From: Denitrobaculum sp965232285
GTDB taxonomy: Bacteria > Pseudomonadota > Alphaproteobacteria > Kiloniellales > Kiloniellaceae
Length of the DNA: 64,000 bases
Direction: 5' to 3'
Assembly: GCA_965232285.1 (NCBI GenBank)
Contig: CBDDPL010000004.1
Coordinates: 744,001-808,000, forward strand
Position 1 is the first letter of the stretch; the number at the start of each line of letters is the position of its first letter. Below, in pieces: positions 50,681-60,016 of the stretch. Under the pieces are notes generated by a model. It did not search any database. It worked only from the letters and a program-made list of their open reading frames with translations, and was not told where the DNA came from. Made by a program: the position numbers and the translations under genes.

Positions 50681-51015
50681 GACTCCGCAGTCTTCAGCTT
50701 GATCGGCTTCAGCTTGACCGGTTTTCCGTGGGGCGTGGTTTCGTAGGCTTCGCGCCAGGCTTCAACGACGCCCCCCAACTCCCTCTTTTCTACCGACATC
50801 ACGCTTTCCAGGGCGTCGGTGACCGCGGCGAAGTAGCTGTCGGTGGTATCGGGCGCGCCGGCTTCCAGGCGTTTGGAGATGGCGGCGCGCATGGCGGCCG
50901 CCCAGGTGTTGGGTTCGATGCGGCCGCTTTCGATCAGGACCTGTGCCATTCCGTAGACCTGCGCCTGCCAGGGCTCGTCGAAAGCAGGCGGTTCTGTCGT
51001 ATCGAACTCAGTCAT
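50677..51015 (-). CDS. Nitrile hydratase accessory (activator) protein
   Basis: A 112-residue protein that resembles the N-terminal part of the beta subunit (PAFDEPWQAQVYGMAQVLIESGRIEPNTWAAAM). In Co-type nitrile hydratases it shuttles the alpha subunit to load cobalt. The start at 51015 overlaps the end of the beta gene by eight bases, so the two are coupled. It is the last gene of the alpha-beta-activator operon. Confidence 0.88.
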   Translation of the reverse strand: MTEFDTTEPPAFDEPWQAQVYGMAQVLIESGRIEPNTWAAAMRAAISKRLEAGAPDTTDSYFAAVTDALESVMSVEKRELGGVVEAWREAYETTPHGKPVKLKPIKLKTAES

Positions 51016-51670
51016 GGGCTTCGAGGTGGCTTTCCCAGAGGTCGAGGTAGACCTGGTCCTTCGAATCCTCGCGCTCCGGGAAGAGGTCACTCAGCTTAAA
51101 GACCACCGAGTAGAGCGGCTCCGGCCGGATCTCGCCGTGGGCGGAGGCGTCGGCGAAGATATGCGCGCCGCGATAGCCGGCGATCTTGCCGGGATGTCCG
51201 CGGACGTAGGCGGGCAGGCGGCAATGACCCACCGGCGTGATCAGGCGGCCGCGTACCGCGTCGCCGACCTGGAACCTGGGTGCCTGGTCGTAGGGGCGCT
51301 CGAAACTGACGGCGGCGTTCTTGGCCTCGGCGACCTTCTCAGGGGGCATCGGGGGCGCGAGACCTTCGGGGCGTGAGCCATCCGACTGGCCGCTTGCCAG
51401 TTCGCTCACCGTCGCGATGCCCGAGCCCACGAACATGCAGGCGTAAACCTTGTACCACTGATCGAAATAGGGCCGGGTCAGATAGGTAACCGGCTCTTCC
51501 AGTTCGCGGGTGTGGCGGAACTTGTCCAGGTTCCAGTTCGCTGGCCGCGACATGGAACGCACGATGCCGAACATGCGCCCTTCCCAGGCTTCGTGAAAGG
51601 CCGGCTCGTCCGTGCTTACGTCGATCGGGCCGAAGCCGAGCTTCCCGCCGAGGTCGTGAATGCCGTCCAT
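51008..51670 (-). CDS. nthB: Nitrile hydratase beta subunit
   Basis: A 220-residue beta subunit. It opens with the family signature MDGIHDLGGKLGFGPID and has the C-terminal SH3-like barrel (FQVGDAVRGRLITPVGHCRLPAYVRGHPGKIAGYRGAHIFADASAHG). It pairs with alpha to hydrate nitriles to amides. It starts two bases after the alpha stop. Confidence 0.94.
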   Translation of the reverse strand: MDGIHDLGGKLGFGPIDVSTDEPAFHEAWEGRMFGIVRSMSRPANWNLDKFRHTRELEEPVTYLTRPYFDQWYKVYACMFVGSGIATVSELASGQSDGSRPEGLAPPMPPEKVAEAKNAAVSFERPYDQAPRFQVGDAVRGRLITPVGHCRLPAYVRGHPGKIAGYRGAHIFADASAHGEIRPEPLYSVVFKLSDLFPEREDSKDQVYLDLWESHLEAHD

Positions 51671-51672
51671 GA

Positions 51673-52335
51673 TCAGCCTCCGCTCGATTGAGAGGACGTC
51701 GGTTCGGAGGGCAAATCCCGCTCCGTCCCGATCATGCTGTTGCGGCTGACCAGCGCCGCCAGGGCGGCTTCGTCGAGGTCTTCCGTGCCCTTGGGCCGCT
51801 GCGGCAGGACCAGGTAGCGCAGTTCCGCGGTGCTGTCCCAGACATCGACCCGAACGGAGTCAGGGACCGTCACGCCGAACTCCGTCAGCACGCCGCGTGG
51901 ATCGCGCACCGCGCGGGAGCGGTAGGCTTCCAGCTTGTACCAGGAGGGCTGAATCCCCAGCAGGCGGTGCGGATAGCAGGAGCAGAGGGTGCAGACCACC
52001 AGGTTATGAACATCTTCCGTATTCTCAACGACTTTCAGGTGGTTCTTCGCCCAGCCTGTGATGCCCAGTTCGGTGACCGCGGTGGCGCCGTCCGCCAGCA
52101 GCCGTTCCCGGAAAGCCGGGTCGCACCAAGCCTTGGCCACCACGCCGGCGCCGACCTTGGGGCCGATTTCATTGCTGTAGAGTTCAACCCAGGCATCGAC
52201 GGTCTCGCTGTTCAGCATGCCCTTGTCGACGAGCAGGGTTTCCAGTGCCTTGACCCGGAGGGCCGGTTCGGAGGGCACATGGGAATGGATCAGGGGGTGC
52301 AGCTCTGCGGCTTGCTTCGCGTCATATTCGCTCAT
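51673..52335 (-). CDS. nthA: Nitrile hydratase alpha subunit, cobalt type
   Basis: A 220-residue catalytic subunit. The metal-binding motif is CTLCSC at residues 115-120 (VVCTLCSCYP). Thr after the first Cys marks the cobalt class; iron enzymes have Ser there. The metal is held by Cys115, Cys118 and Cys120, with two Cys oxidised in known enzymes. It converts nitriles to amides; no amidase gene is in the window. It lies 57 bases downstream of the PEP-mutase-like gene on the same strand and may share its transcript. Confidence 0.94.
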   Translation of the reverse strand: MSEYDAKQAAELHPLIHSHVPSEPALRVKALETLLVDKGMLNSETVDAWVELYSNEIGPKVGAGVVAKAWCDPAFRERLLADGATAVTELGITGWAKNHLKVVENTEDVHNLVVCTLCSCYPHRLLGIQPSWYKLEAYRSRAVRDPRGVLTEFGVTVPDSVRVDVWDSTAELRYLVLPQRPKGTEDLDEAALAALVSRNSMIGTERDLPSEPTSSQSSGG

Positions 52336-52392
52336 GGCTCCAGCCTAGCTTGTAGCACCCCGACTGGCGAGCGGGATTATTGAGGGTTGTGG

Positions 52393-53157
52393 CTAGCCAA
52401 CGGCTTTGTGATAGCGTCCGGCCAGGTCTTTCAGGGCGGTGAAGTAGGGGGCCGGACCGAAGCTGACCCGTCCGACCCCGAGCCGTCCCAGCTCTTGGAG
52501 CGAGGGCAGGCCCTCCCTCATCATGACGTTCACCGGCAGCTTGCTGGCCGCGCAGATCTCGGCGATCAGTTCCGCTTCCACCAGTCCGGGGACGAAGAAC
52601 CCGCTTGCACCTGCGTCGGCATAGGCTGTCGCTCTGGATTTCGCTTCCTCGATAAGCCCGCCATGCTTTTTGCGGTCGCGCTCCTGCAGGAACAGATCGG
52701 TTCTGGCGTTGATGAAGAGGGGGACACCGCTGCTATCCGAGGCCTCACGGATGGCTGCGATTCGCGCCGCCTGTGCCGCCTGTGGATGAAGACCGCTGCC
52801 GCCCACGACCTGATCCTCGAAGTTGATGCCCACCGCGCCCGCTTTGATCACCCGTGAAACGTTGGCGGCCAGTGCGTCGGGCGCCTCGGCATAGCCACCC
52901 TCGAAATCCAGAGTGACCGGCACCTCGACCGTCGCGGCGATCCGTTCGATGATCTGCAGAACGAAGTCCAGGGGGATCTGCTCACCGTCTGCGTAGCCCT
53001 GCGCCGCCGCCACCGACCAGCTCCCGGTCGCCACCGCCTGTGCACCGGCTTCGGCAATGGCCTTGGCGCCGCCTGCGTCCCAGATGTTGTAGAGCACCAG
53101 CGGCGTCCCCGGCTGGTGCAGTTCAGCGAAACGGCGGGCTTTCTCGGCTTGGGTCAT
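52393..53157 (-). CDS. Isocitrate lyase/PEP mutase-superfamily protein
   Basis: A 254-residue TIM-barrel enzyme of the PEP mutase/2-methylisocitrate lyase superfamily. Characteristic parts are PLVLYNIWDAGGAKAIAEAGAQAVATGS, DFEGGYAEAPDALAANVSRVIKAGAVGINFEDQVVGG and SGVPLFINARTDLF. The usual DxDxG loop of the family is DFEGG here. Catalytic Cys (KKCGH) is replaced by Lys-Lys-His-Gly-Gly, as in the oxaloacetate/PEP-mutase-like branch. The reaction cannot be told. The frame is open upstream, but the ATG at 53157 gives the standard start. A LysR gene lies upstream. Confidence 0.85.
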   Translation of the reverse strand: MTQAEKARRFAELHQPGTPLVLYNIWDAGGAKAIAEAGAQAVATGSWSVAAAQGYADGEQIPLDFVLQIIERIAATVEVPVTLDFEGGYAEAPDALAANVSRVIKAGAVGINFEDQVVGGSGLHPQAAQAARIAAIREASDSSGVPLFINARTDLFLQERDRKKHGGLIEEAKSRATAYADAGASGFFVPGLVEAELIAEICAASKLPVNVMMREGLPSLQELGRLGVGRVSFGPAPYFTALKDLAGRYHKAVG

Positions 53158-53293
53158 GACGGCTTTCTCCAAAACGCAAGGTGATCGAAACCGAACTATC
53201 AGTTCGCGTCTCAAATCACCATATGCGCGCGGACAACCAAGTCCGAAAGAGTCCAATCCGAACTAAATCCGGGGTCCAATCCGATCGGCCGCG

Positions 53294-54181
53294 TTACGCT
53301 TTCGCGGACAAAAAAGCGCGAAGATGATTTGTGAAAGCCGTGACACGTCTGGGAGGGAATCCACCGAAGGCGTGCGCCATGAAAATTTCCGACGGTGGCG
53401 CGTCATCCTGTGGCAAAAGTGGGACAATTCGACCGGAAGAAAGCTCTTCCCGGATCGCGATATCTGGCAGCAGGGCGATGCCTTTGCCGGCGCGCAGAAA
53501 GCCCAGTACGTCGTTGAAGGCATTGCAGCGAATGCGCGGTGTAACCCGGATGGCACGCTCTCCGGGGCGCCGGTACTCCAGCTCTGTGCCCTGCCATGCG
53601 TTGGCGATGTGATCCCAGCCGGCGAGCTCAGCCAGGCTTTTTGGCGGCCCACCCATTCCGGACACCAGATCCCGATGCGCGCAAAGCAGGTCGCGAAAGC
53701 TCCCTATTTTGCTGACTTTCAGCGATTGGTCCCCCGGCATGCCGACCCGTATGGCGAGGTCGATGCCGTAATCGACCAAGTTGAGCTGCCGGTCGTCGGC
53801 GACGAAGGAAATCTCCAGCCCCGGATGTGCCGTTAGAAACTCTTCCACGGCCGAGCGCACGAAGGCGGCGGCCAGTGCGTGGGGCGCGGTCAGGCTCAAC
53901 CGTCCGGAAAGCGTCTCCGATTTTATCCGGGCCTCTTCCAGCGCCAGGCCATAGATCTCGCGAATGGCCACGCAGTGCCGGTAGAACCTCTGCCCCGGCT
54001 CGGTCAGTGCGAGCCGTCGGGTCGTGCGTTGGATCAGGCGCAGATCGAGGCTGCTTTCCAGGCGCGTAACGCTTTGACTGACGGAGGATTTTGTCCGGCC
54101 GAGCTTCTCCGCCGCCTGACTGAAGGAACCGGAGTCCACCACCTCGGCCAGCACCATCATGTCTTTCAGTGTGGGTTCCAT
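53294..54181 (-). CDS. LysR-family regulator
   Basis: A 295-residue LysR protein. The helix-turn-helix is LKDMMVLAEVVDSGSFSQAAEKLGRTKSSVSQSVTRLESSLDLRLIQRTTRRLALTEPG and the effector domain follows from residue 90. It belongs to the group with YxxC-type CHRDLV. It lies upstream of the PEP-mutase-like gene on the same strand; the SnoaL-like gene is divergent from it, 140 bases away. Effector unknown. Confidence 0.9.
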   Translation of the reverse strand: MEPTLKDMMVLAEVVDSGSFSQAAEKLGRTKSSVSQSVTRLESSLDLRLIQRTTRRLALTEPGQRFYRHCVAIREIYGLALEEARIKSETLSGRLSLTAPHALAAAFVRSAVEEFLTAHPGLEISFVADDRQLNLVDYGIDLAIRVGMPGDQSLKVSKIGSFRDLLCAHRDLVSGMGGPPKSLAELAGWDHIANAWQGTELEYRRPGERAIRVTPRIRCNAFNDVLGFLRAGKGIALLPDIAIREELSSGRIVPLLPQDDAPPSEIFMAHAFGGFPPRRVTAFTNHLRAFLSAKA

Positions 54182-54321
54182 AGTTTACTTAAATTAAACA
54201 GTAATGTCTAAAAACTCTATATTATGTCGAAATCAATATCATCCTATATCTCCTGGCATTCGGGCCAAACGACCAGCGGTTGCGTGGTTTTGGGCCGGCA
54301 TTGACTCAAGAGGAGAATGGA

Positions 54322-54696
54322 ATGTCTAAGCAAATCAATGACGTGATCGCTGCAGCAAAGATCGCGAGCGAGAAGTGGAAGGCGGCCTTCAATGCCGGCG
54401 ATGCGGCCGGCTGCGCTGCCTGCTATGAAGAGACGGCCCTGGTCGTGGCGAAACCCTTCGGGACTTTCCAGGGGCGCGCCGAAATCGAGGCGCTCTGGCA
54501 GCAGGTGATCGGCGACGGCTTTAGCGATGTGGAATACCTGGAGCCGAAGATCACCGCAGCGGATGCAGACACCGCAGTGCTGACCTCAAGCTGGAAGATG
54601 AACAAGGCCCACGGCGTGATCACCAGGGAGCTCTGGGCGCTTCAGGCCGATGGGACGGCACTGCTGCGCGAAGATCACTTCGAGGCGTTGGGTTGA
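54322..54696 (+). CDS. SnoaL/NTF2-like fold protein
   Basis: A 124-residue protein of the NTF2-like (DUF4440/SnoaL) fold: KWKAAFNAGDAAGCAACYEETALVVAKPFGTFQGRAEIEALWQQVIGDGFSD. Members are small cytoplasmic cone-shaped barrels, some isomerases or binding proteins. The ATG at 54322 with GAGGAGAATGG upstream is chosen. It is divergent from the LysR gene and probably under its control. Function unknown. Confidence 0.82.
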   Translation: MSKQINDVIAAAKIASEKWKAAFNAGDAAGCAACYEETALVVAKPFGTFQGRAEIEALWQQVIGDGFSDVEYLEPKITAADADTAVLTSSWKMNKAHGVITRELWALQADGTALLREDHFEALG

Positions 54697-54772
54697 GGCG
54701 CTTCTTCGGATTGCGGTCTTATTCCCCTTACGCCGGGATGAGACCGCGCCTGATTTTGGATCCGCCATGCCG

Positions 54773-56662
54773 TCAGGCTGAGGCCTGTAATACGCCGGGA
54801 ACCGTCGTCTGCAATCGTTTCGCCTGTTGCAAGCCGCGGACAGAGTTGCCAAAGAGGACTCGCATGGTCGTTTCCAGGTCCCGCAGTGTCAGGACGGCCT
54901 CGCTTGCCACCTGAGGGTCATCCTCTATCAAGGCCCTGCGCAGGGTCCCGGGCAGGGCGCCGCTGGTCAGGGGCGGCGTGACGAGCATGCCGTCCCGCTC
55001 CAGGAAAACGTTGGTGCGGCTGCCCTCGACCAACTCGTCCCGCTCGTTCAAAAACAGCACTTCGTCGCAGCCCGTTAGTTTGCTGAGCCGGGCATGCTCA
55101 CCATCGTAAAGCTGCCGCCGCGTGGTTTTGTGGCGGAAGAAGGGGTCGCGGCTGTCGATCCTTTGGTTCGAGATGACGTAGGTAAAGGTGGATGAGGGGG
55201 CTTGCGGTGGTAGGGGCGCGCTGGTGATCGAAATCCTGCCGGTGCGATCGAGAAGAAGTCGGACACGGTGATGGCCGTTTGAAAAGGCCTTCGCCGCGTT
55301 GTCCAGAGCTTCGGCCGCCGCCGCCGGCTCGTGCCGAAAGCCGAAGTACCGGGCAGAGTCTTCAAGGCGGTCGAGATGGTACTCAAGAAGATGATAGCCA
55401 TCGTCCGGCCACCAGATCAGGGTCTCGATCAGCTCGAAGTCTTCCATCGGGTCGGTCAGGAAACGGCCCTTGAGCAGGCATTCCTCGTATTCGTCGGCCG
55501 GGTTGGAATCGTAGACGATGCCGCTGCCGATGCCCATTTCGCCCTTTCGGACAGTATTTTCCGGGCCGTCCTTCTCCTGCCCGATCATCAGGCTGCGGAT
55601 AGCGACGTTGAAGCGTCCATCGCCGTTGGGCGCGATCATGCCGATGGCGCCGGTGTAGACGCCGCGGGGCTGCGGCTCCAGCTCGTGGATGATCTCCATG
55701 GCCCGCACTTTGGGTGCGCCGGTGATTGAGCCGCAGGGGAAGATGTTGCGCAGGATGTCCCGTAAGCCGACGCTTTCCCGCAGCTTGGCGGTGATGCCTG
55801 AGGTCATCTGCAGCACCGTGCGATAGGTCTCGACCGTGAAGAGATCGGAGACCTCGACGCTGCCGGTCTCGGCGATACGGCCGATGTCGTTGCGCAGCAG
55901 GTCGACGATCATCAGGTTTTCCGCCCGGGATTTCTCGTCGTTGCGCAGCCAGTCCGCCTGGGCGGCGTCGCCGTCGTTGTCGAGCCCGCGGGCCGCAGTG
56001 CCTTTCATGGGTCGGGTTCGGATCTGGTCCCCCTCGCGCTGGAAAAAGAGTTCGGGGGAGAAGGACAGGAGGTCGAAGCCGCCGCCTTCAACGCCGGGGT
56101 CGTGGATCAGCGCGCCATGCGCCACCGGCTGCTTTTTTCTGAGACTGTGATAGAGCGCAAGCGGATCGCCGGTGAAGTTGAAGTCGTACTTGAATGTGTA
56201 GTTGATCTGATAAACATCGCCGGCGGCAATGTAGTCGCGGATCCTCTCGATCTTGGCGATGTAGTCGTTGCGGCTAATGGACTGCTTCAGCGCGGAGATC
56301 TCGTAGTCGCCTTGCGGCTCCAGATGGCTTTGGAGCGTGTTGGCATCGATGACCTTCGGCACCTCGAAGGCCGCCATCCAAATCAAAGGGGATGTGGGTC
56401 CGGGGCTCTCTACGCCGCTATCCAGCAGACCCTGGAGGCGAGATTCGAAGAGGTAACCCAGTTCGTAGGAGAACAACCCGGCGAGGTGATATCCGGCTGC
56501 GTTCAGTTCTTCGAGCCGCTGGAGAGCCTTTCCGGCATTGGCCGGCGCGTCGCAGCGGACAACTTCCACCGGGTTTTGGAACAGCAGGGCCTGGCCGCCG
56601 GCGGTCAGGCTGTCGTCGAGAAGCACGAAGGCTTCGCGGGCATCGGGTGCGTTGCGGGTCAT
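54773..56662 (-). CDS. Aminodeoxychorismate synthase/lyase fusion (PabB-PabC)
   Basis: A 629-residue fusion that makes 4-aminobenzoate for folate. Residues about 1-405 are PabB, with the chorismate-binding signature RTRPMKGTAARGL, SRAENLMIVDLLRNDIGR and GSITGAPKVRAMEIIHELEPQPRGVYTGAIG. Residues about 430-629 are a class IV aminotransferase fold like PabC (FELIETLIWWPDDGYHLLEYHLDRL ... EVLFLNERDELVEGSRTNVFLERDG). It starts ten bases after the lipB stop, so lipB and this gene form one operon. The glutaminase PabA is not in the window. The frame continues upstream but the ATG at 56662 gives the usual start. Confidence 0.92.
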   Translation of the reverse strand: MTRNAPDAREAFVLLDDSLTAGGQALLFQNPVEVVRCDAPANAGKALQRLEELNAAGYHLAGLFSYELGYLFESRLQGLLDSGVESPGPTSPLIWMAAFEVPKVIDANTLQSHLEPQGDYEISALKQSISRNDYIAKIERIRDYIAAGDVYQINYTFKYDFNFTGDPLALYHSLRKKQPVAHGALIHDPGVEGGGFDLLSFSPELFFQREGDQIRTRPMKGTAARGLDNDGDAAQADWLRNDEKSRAENLMIVDLLRNDIGRIAETGSVEVSDLFTVETYRTVLQMTSGITAKLRESVGLRDILRNIFPCGSITGAPKVRAMEIIHELEPQPRGVYTGAIGMIAPNGDGRFNVAIRSLMIGQEKDGPENTVRKGEMGIGSGIVYDSNPADEYEECLLKGRFLTDPMEDFELIETLIWWPDDGYHLLEYHLDRLEDSARYFGFRHEPAAAAEALDNAAKAFSNGHHRVRLLLDRTGRISITSAPLPPQAPSSTFTYVISNQRIDSRDPFFRHKTTRRQLYDGEHARLSKLTGCDEVLFLNERDELVEGSRTNVFLERDGMLVTPPLTSGALPGTLRRALIEDDPQVASEAVLTLRDLETTMRVLFGNSVRGLQQAKRLQTTVPGVLQASA

Positions 56663-56672
56663 GGTGACGGTT

Positions 56673-57407
56673 CTAGGCGGAAAGGATCGGAGAAGATTCT
56701 GCGCTGCGGATCTGGTAGCCAAAGACCTCCTCGAAGGCGCCGCGCAAGGCGACGTCCAGATCGGCCATGGTGACCGGGAGCCCAAGGTCCGCGAGTGAGG
56801 TCACGCCGTGCTCGGCAATGCCGCAGGGCACGATGCCGTCGAAGTGCGAGAGATCCGGATCCAGATTGATGGAGATGCCGTGAAAGGTGACCCACTGGCG
56901 GACCCGCACGCCGATCGCCGCGATCTTGTCTTCCCGTCCATGGCCCCGGTCCACCCAGATGCCGACCCGGCCGTCCCGGCGCTCGCCTTTTACGTTGAAG
57001 CTGGCCAGCGCCCGGATGATCCATTCTTCGAGATCCTGTACGTAGCGGCGCAGGTCGCCGTTGCGTTTCTTGAGATCCAGCATGACGTAGCCGACCCTTT
57101 GTCCCGGGCCGTGGTAGGTATACTGCCCGCCTCGACCGGTCTGATAGACCGGGAAACGATCCGGGGCGATCAGGTCCTGCTCCTGCGCCGAGGTGCCGGC
57201 CGTGTAAAGGGGCGGATGCTCCAACAGCCAGACCGTCTCGGAGGCCGTCCCCGCGCGGATCTCCGCAACCCGACGCTCCATGAAGGCGATGGCGTCGGGG
57301 TAGGCCACGGGGCTGTCGTCAATCCGCCAGTCGATGCTGGCTTGACCGGGGCGGACAATCGGGGCTTCGGGCGACACGATCTCGTGCTTTCTCTCTTTCC
57401 TCAACAT
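56673..57407 (-). CDS. lipB: Octanoyltransferase LipB
   Basis: Transfers octanoate from acyl carrier protein to the lipoyl domains of 2-oxoacid dehydrogenases, the first step of lipoylation. At 244 residues it is usual size. Signatures are TGRGGQYTYHGPGQRVGYVMLDL, the conserved Lys in DKIAAIGVRV and the catalytic Cys in GIVPCGIAEHGVTSL. It is upstream of the pabB-pabC fusion on the same strand. Confidence 0.95.
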   Translation of the reverse strand: MLRKERKHEIVSPEAPIVRPGQASIDWRIDDSPVAYPDAIAFMERRVAEIRAGTASETVWLLEHPPLYTAGTSAQEQDLIAPDRFPVYQTGRGGQYTYHGPGQRVGYVMLDLKKRNGDLRRYVQDLEEWIIRALASFNVKGERRDGRVGIWVDRGHGREDKIAAIGVRVRQWVTFHGISINLDPDLSHFDGIVPCGIAEHGVTSLADLGLPVTMADLDVALRGAFEEVFGYQIRSAESSPILSA

Positions 57408-57663
57408 CGAACGGCAGTGCGCCTTGCAGTCGCCGGAGCAGGCTGCTAGGCCTCTAAGCTAACGACAAACGGTCCGCGAACAATGGCTTCAGAGCGACAT
57501 TTTTCAACGGCCGTTCGTATTCAGGGGGCTTTTTAGTCTAGTCCGCAGTTCGGGTCACGGGGCATTATCGCTGCTATGACGGATGTGACAGCGCAGAGCA
57601 CGGCTTTGTGCAGTCGGGGGCTTGCCGCCGATACAGAGATGAATCTTTAGGGAGGAGAGAACC

Positions 57664-59949
57664 TTGGCCGAAAACCTACGCGACGCGGCGCTGTTCTATC
57701 ACCGTTATCCGAAACCGGGAAAACTCGAGGTGGCGGCGACGAAGCCCTTGGGCAACCAGCGTGATCTGGCGCTGGCCTATTCGCCCGGTGTCGCCGCGGC
57801 CTGTGACGCGATCGTGGAAGACCCTCAGCAGGCGGCTCAGGTCACGGCCCGGGCCAATCTCGTAGGCGTGGTGACGAATGGCACGGCCGTGCTGGGCCTC
57901 GGGGCTATCGGCCCGCTGGCCTCCAAGCCGGTCATGGAAGGCAAGGCGGTTCTCTTTAAGAAGTTCGCCGGCATCGATGTCTTCGATATCGAGGTGGACG
58001 AACTGGACGTCGATAAGTTCGTGGACATCGTGGCGGCGCTCGAGCCGACCTTCGGGGGCATCAACCTGGAAGACATCAAAGCGCCGGAATGTTTTGAAAT
58101 CGAACGCCGTTTGCGCGAGCGCATGAAGATCCCGGTGTTCCACGATGATCAGCATGGCACGGCCATCATCGTAGCGGCGGCGGTCTACAACGGCCTGCGG
58201 CTGGTGAAAAAGGATCTGGCCGAGGTGAAGCTGGTGACCTCCGGAGCCGGGGCGGCGGCGCTGGCCTGCCTCAATCAGCTTGTGTCCCTGGGCATCAAGC
58301 GGGAGAACATCTGGGTCACCGACATTGCCGGTGTGGTCTACGAAGGCCGGACCGAACAGATGGACCCGCTGAAGGCCACCTATGCCCAAGCCACCGACGC
58401 GCGGACGCTGGCCGAGGTGATCGAGGATGCCGACGTCTTCATGGGCCTCTCGGCGCCCGGCGTCCTCAAACCCGAGATGGTCAAGAAGATGGCCAAGGAT
58501 CCACTGATCCTGGCGCTGGCCAACCCCACGCCGGAGATCATGCCGGAGGAGGCGAAGGAAGCCCGGCCGGACGCGATCATTGCCACCGGCCGCTCCGACT
58601 ATCCCAACCAGGTCAACAACGTCCTTTGTTTCCCCTTTATCTTCCGCGGCGCGCTGGACGTGGGGGCGACGACCATCAATGAGGAGATGAAGCTCGCCTG
58701 CGTCAAGGCGATCGCCGATCTGGCCATGGCCGAGCAGTCGGAGGTGGTCGCCAAGGCCTATGGCGATGGCGAAAGGAGTTTTGGGGCGGACTATCTGATC
58801 CCGCGCCCCTTCGATCCGCGCCTGATGCTGGAGATCTCGCCGGCGGTGGCGAAGGCGGCTATGGACAGTGGTGTCGCGACCCGGCCGATTGAGGATTTCG
58901 GGGCCTATTGCCAGAAACTGGCGGAGTTCGTGTTCCGCTCGGGCCTGGTGATGAAGCCGGTTTTCGAACGGGCCAAGCAGAATCCGAAACGCCTGATCTA
59001 CGCCGAGGGTGAGGACGAGCGGGTGTTGCGTGCGGCTCAGGTCGTCGTCGACGATCAGGTTGCCCGCCCGACCCTGGTCGGCAGGCCCGAGGTGGTCGCG
59101 ACCCGGATCCAGCGTCTGGGCCTCCGTCTGACCCAGGGCGAGGACTATGACATCATCAATCCGGAGAAGGATGACCGCTTCAATCTCTACTGGAAGACCT
59201 ATCACGAACTGATGGAGCGCAAAGGCATCTCGCCGGATGCCGCGAAGACCATCATCCGCACCAACACGACCGCGATTGCGGCAATTGCGGTGCATCTGGG
59301 TGATGCGGATGCCATGATCTGTGGCGTTTCAGGCCGCTATGCCAGACACTTGAACCAGATTTCCAATGTGCTGGGCAAGGGGCCGGAGGTGCATGATTTC
59401 TCGGCGCTTAGCCTGCTCATCATGCCGCATGGCACCTTCTTCATTGCCGACACCTATGTCAGCAACAATCCGGACACGACCGAGATTGTCGAGATGACGG
59501 TTTTGGCTGCATCTCACGTCCGGCGTTTCGGGATAGAGCCAAAGGTCGCCTTGCTGTCGCACTCGAATTTCGGAACGCGGGATTCCGATAACGTCAATAA
59601 GATGCGCGATGCGGTCGCCATCCTGCATGAGCGCTATCCGGATCTGGAGGTCGAAGGCGAGATGCATGCGGATTCGGCGCTCAATCCGGATATCCGCGAC
59701 CGGGTCTTTCCCAATTCCCGGCTGGAAGGCGCGGCCAACCTTCTGATCATGCCGACGCTGGATGCCGCAAACATCTCCTTCAATTTGGTCAAGTCCATGG
59801 GCGAGGGCCTTTCGGTCGGGCCGATCCTGATCGGCTGCGCGGCCCCGGCGCATATCCTCACGCCTTCGGTCACGTCTCGCGGCGTCGTCAATATGTCGGC
59901 GGTCGCTGTGGTCGATGCGCAGGATCATCAGCCCGGACATGTCCTTTGA
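57664..59949 (+). CDS. maeB: NADP-dependent malic enzyme with phosphotransacetylase-like domain
   Basis: A 761-residue two-domain protein. Residues 1-425 are malic enzyme (LAYSPGVAAACDAI, then FGGINLEDIKAPECFEIERRLRERMKIPVFHDDQHGTAIIVAAAV and the NADP motif SGAGAAALACLN), oxidatively decarboxylating malate to pyruvate. Residues about 430-761 resemble phosphotransacetylase (IYAEGEDERVLRAAQVVVDD ... LLIMPTLDAANISFNLVK) but serve mainly a regulatory role in known MaeB proteins. The TTG at 57664 has GGAGGAGAG upstream. It stands alone; the 256-base region before it holds no other gene. Confidence 0.94.
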   Translation: MAENLRDAALFYHRYPKPGKLEVAATKPLGNQRDLALAYSPGVAAACDAIVEDPQQAAQVTARANLVGVVTNGTAVLGLGAIGPLASKPVMEGKAVLFKKFAGIDVFDIEVDELDVDKFVDIVAALEPTFGGINLEDIKAPECFEIERRLRERMKIPVFHDDQHGTAIIVAAAVYNGLRLVKKDLAEVKLVTSGAGAAALACLNQLVSLGIKRENIWVTDIAGVVYEGRTEQMDPLKATYAQATDARTLAEVIEDADVFMGLSAPGVLKPEMVKKMAKDPLILALANPTPEIMPEEAKEARPDAIIATGRSDYPNQVNNVLCFPFIFRGALDVGATTINEEMKLACVKAIADLAMAEQSEVVAKAYGDGERSFGADYLIPRPFDPRLMLEISPAVAKAAMDSGVATRPIEDFGAYCQKLAEFVFRSGLVMKPVFERAKQNPKRLIYAEGEDERVLRAAQVVVDDQVARPTLVGRPEVVATRIQRLGLRLTQGEDYDIINPEKDDRFNLYWKTYHELMERKGISPDAAKTIIRTNTTAIAAIAVHLGDADAMICGVSGRYARHLNQISNVLGKGPEVHDFSALSLLIMPHGTFFIADTYVSNNPDTTEIVEMTVLAASHVRRFGIEPKVALLSHSNFGTRDSDNVNKMRDAVAILHERYPDLEVEGEMHADSALNPDIRDRVFPNSRLEGAANLLIMPTLDAANISFNLVKSMGEGLSVGPILIGCAAPAHILTPSVTSRGVVNMSAVAVVDAQDHQPGHVL

Positions 59950-60016
59950 AGTCGGGTTTGAAGAATGGCCAGGTGCTGGACATAGTTTTGTAGGCTTCCT
60001 GCTATAGGGTCACCGC

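Noticed and set aside
57676..59295. 539-codon open frame opposite maeB
   Set aside because: Same shadow effect; MaeB is certain in the other frame.
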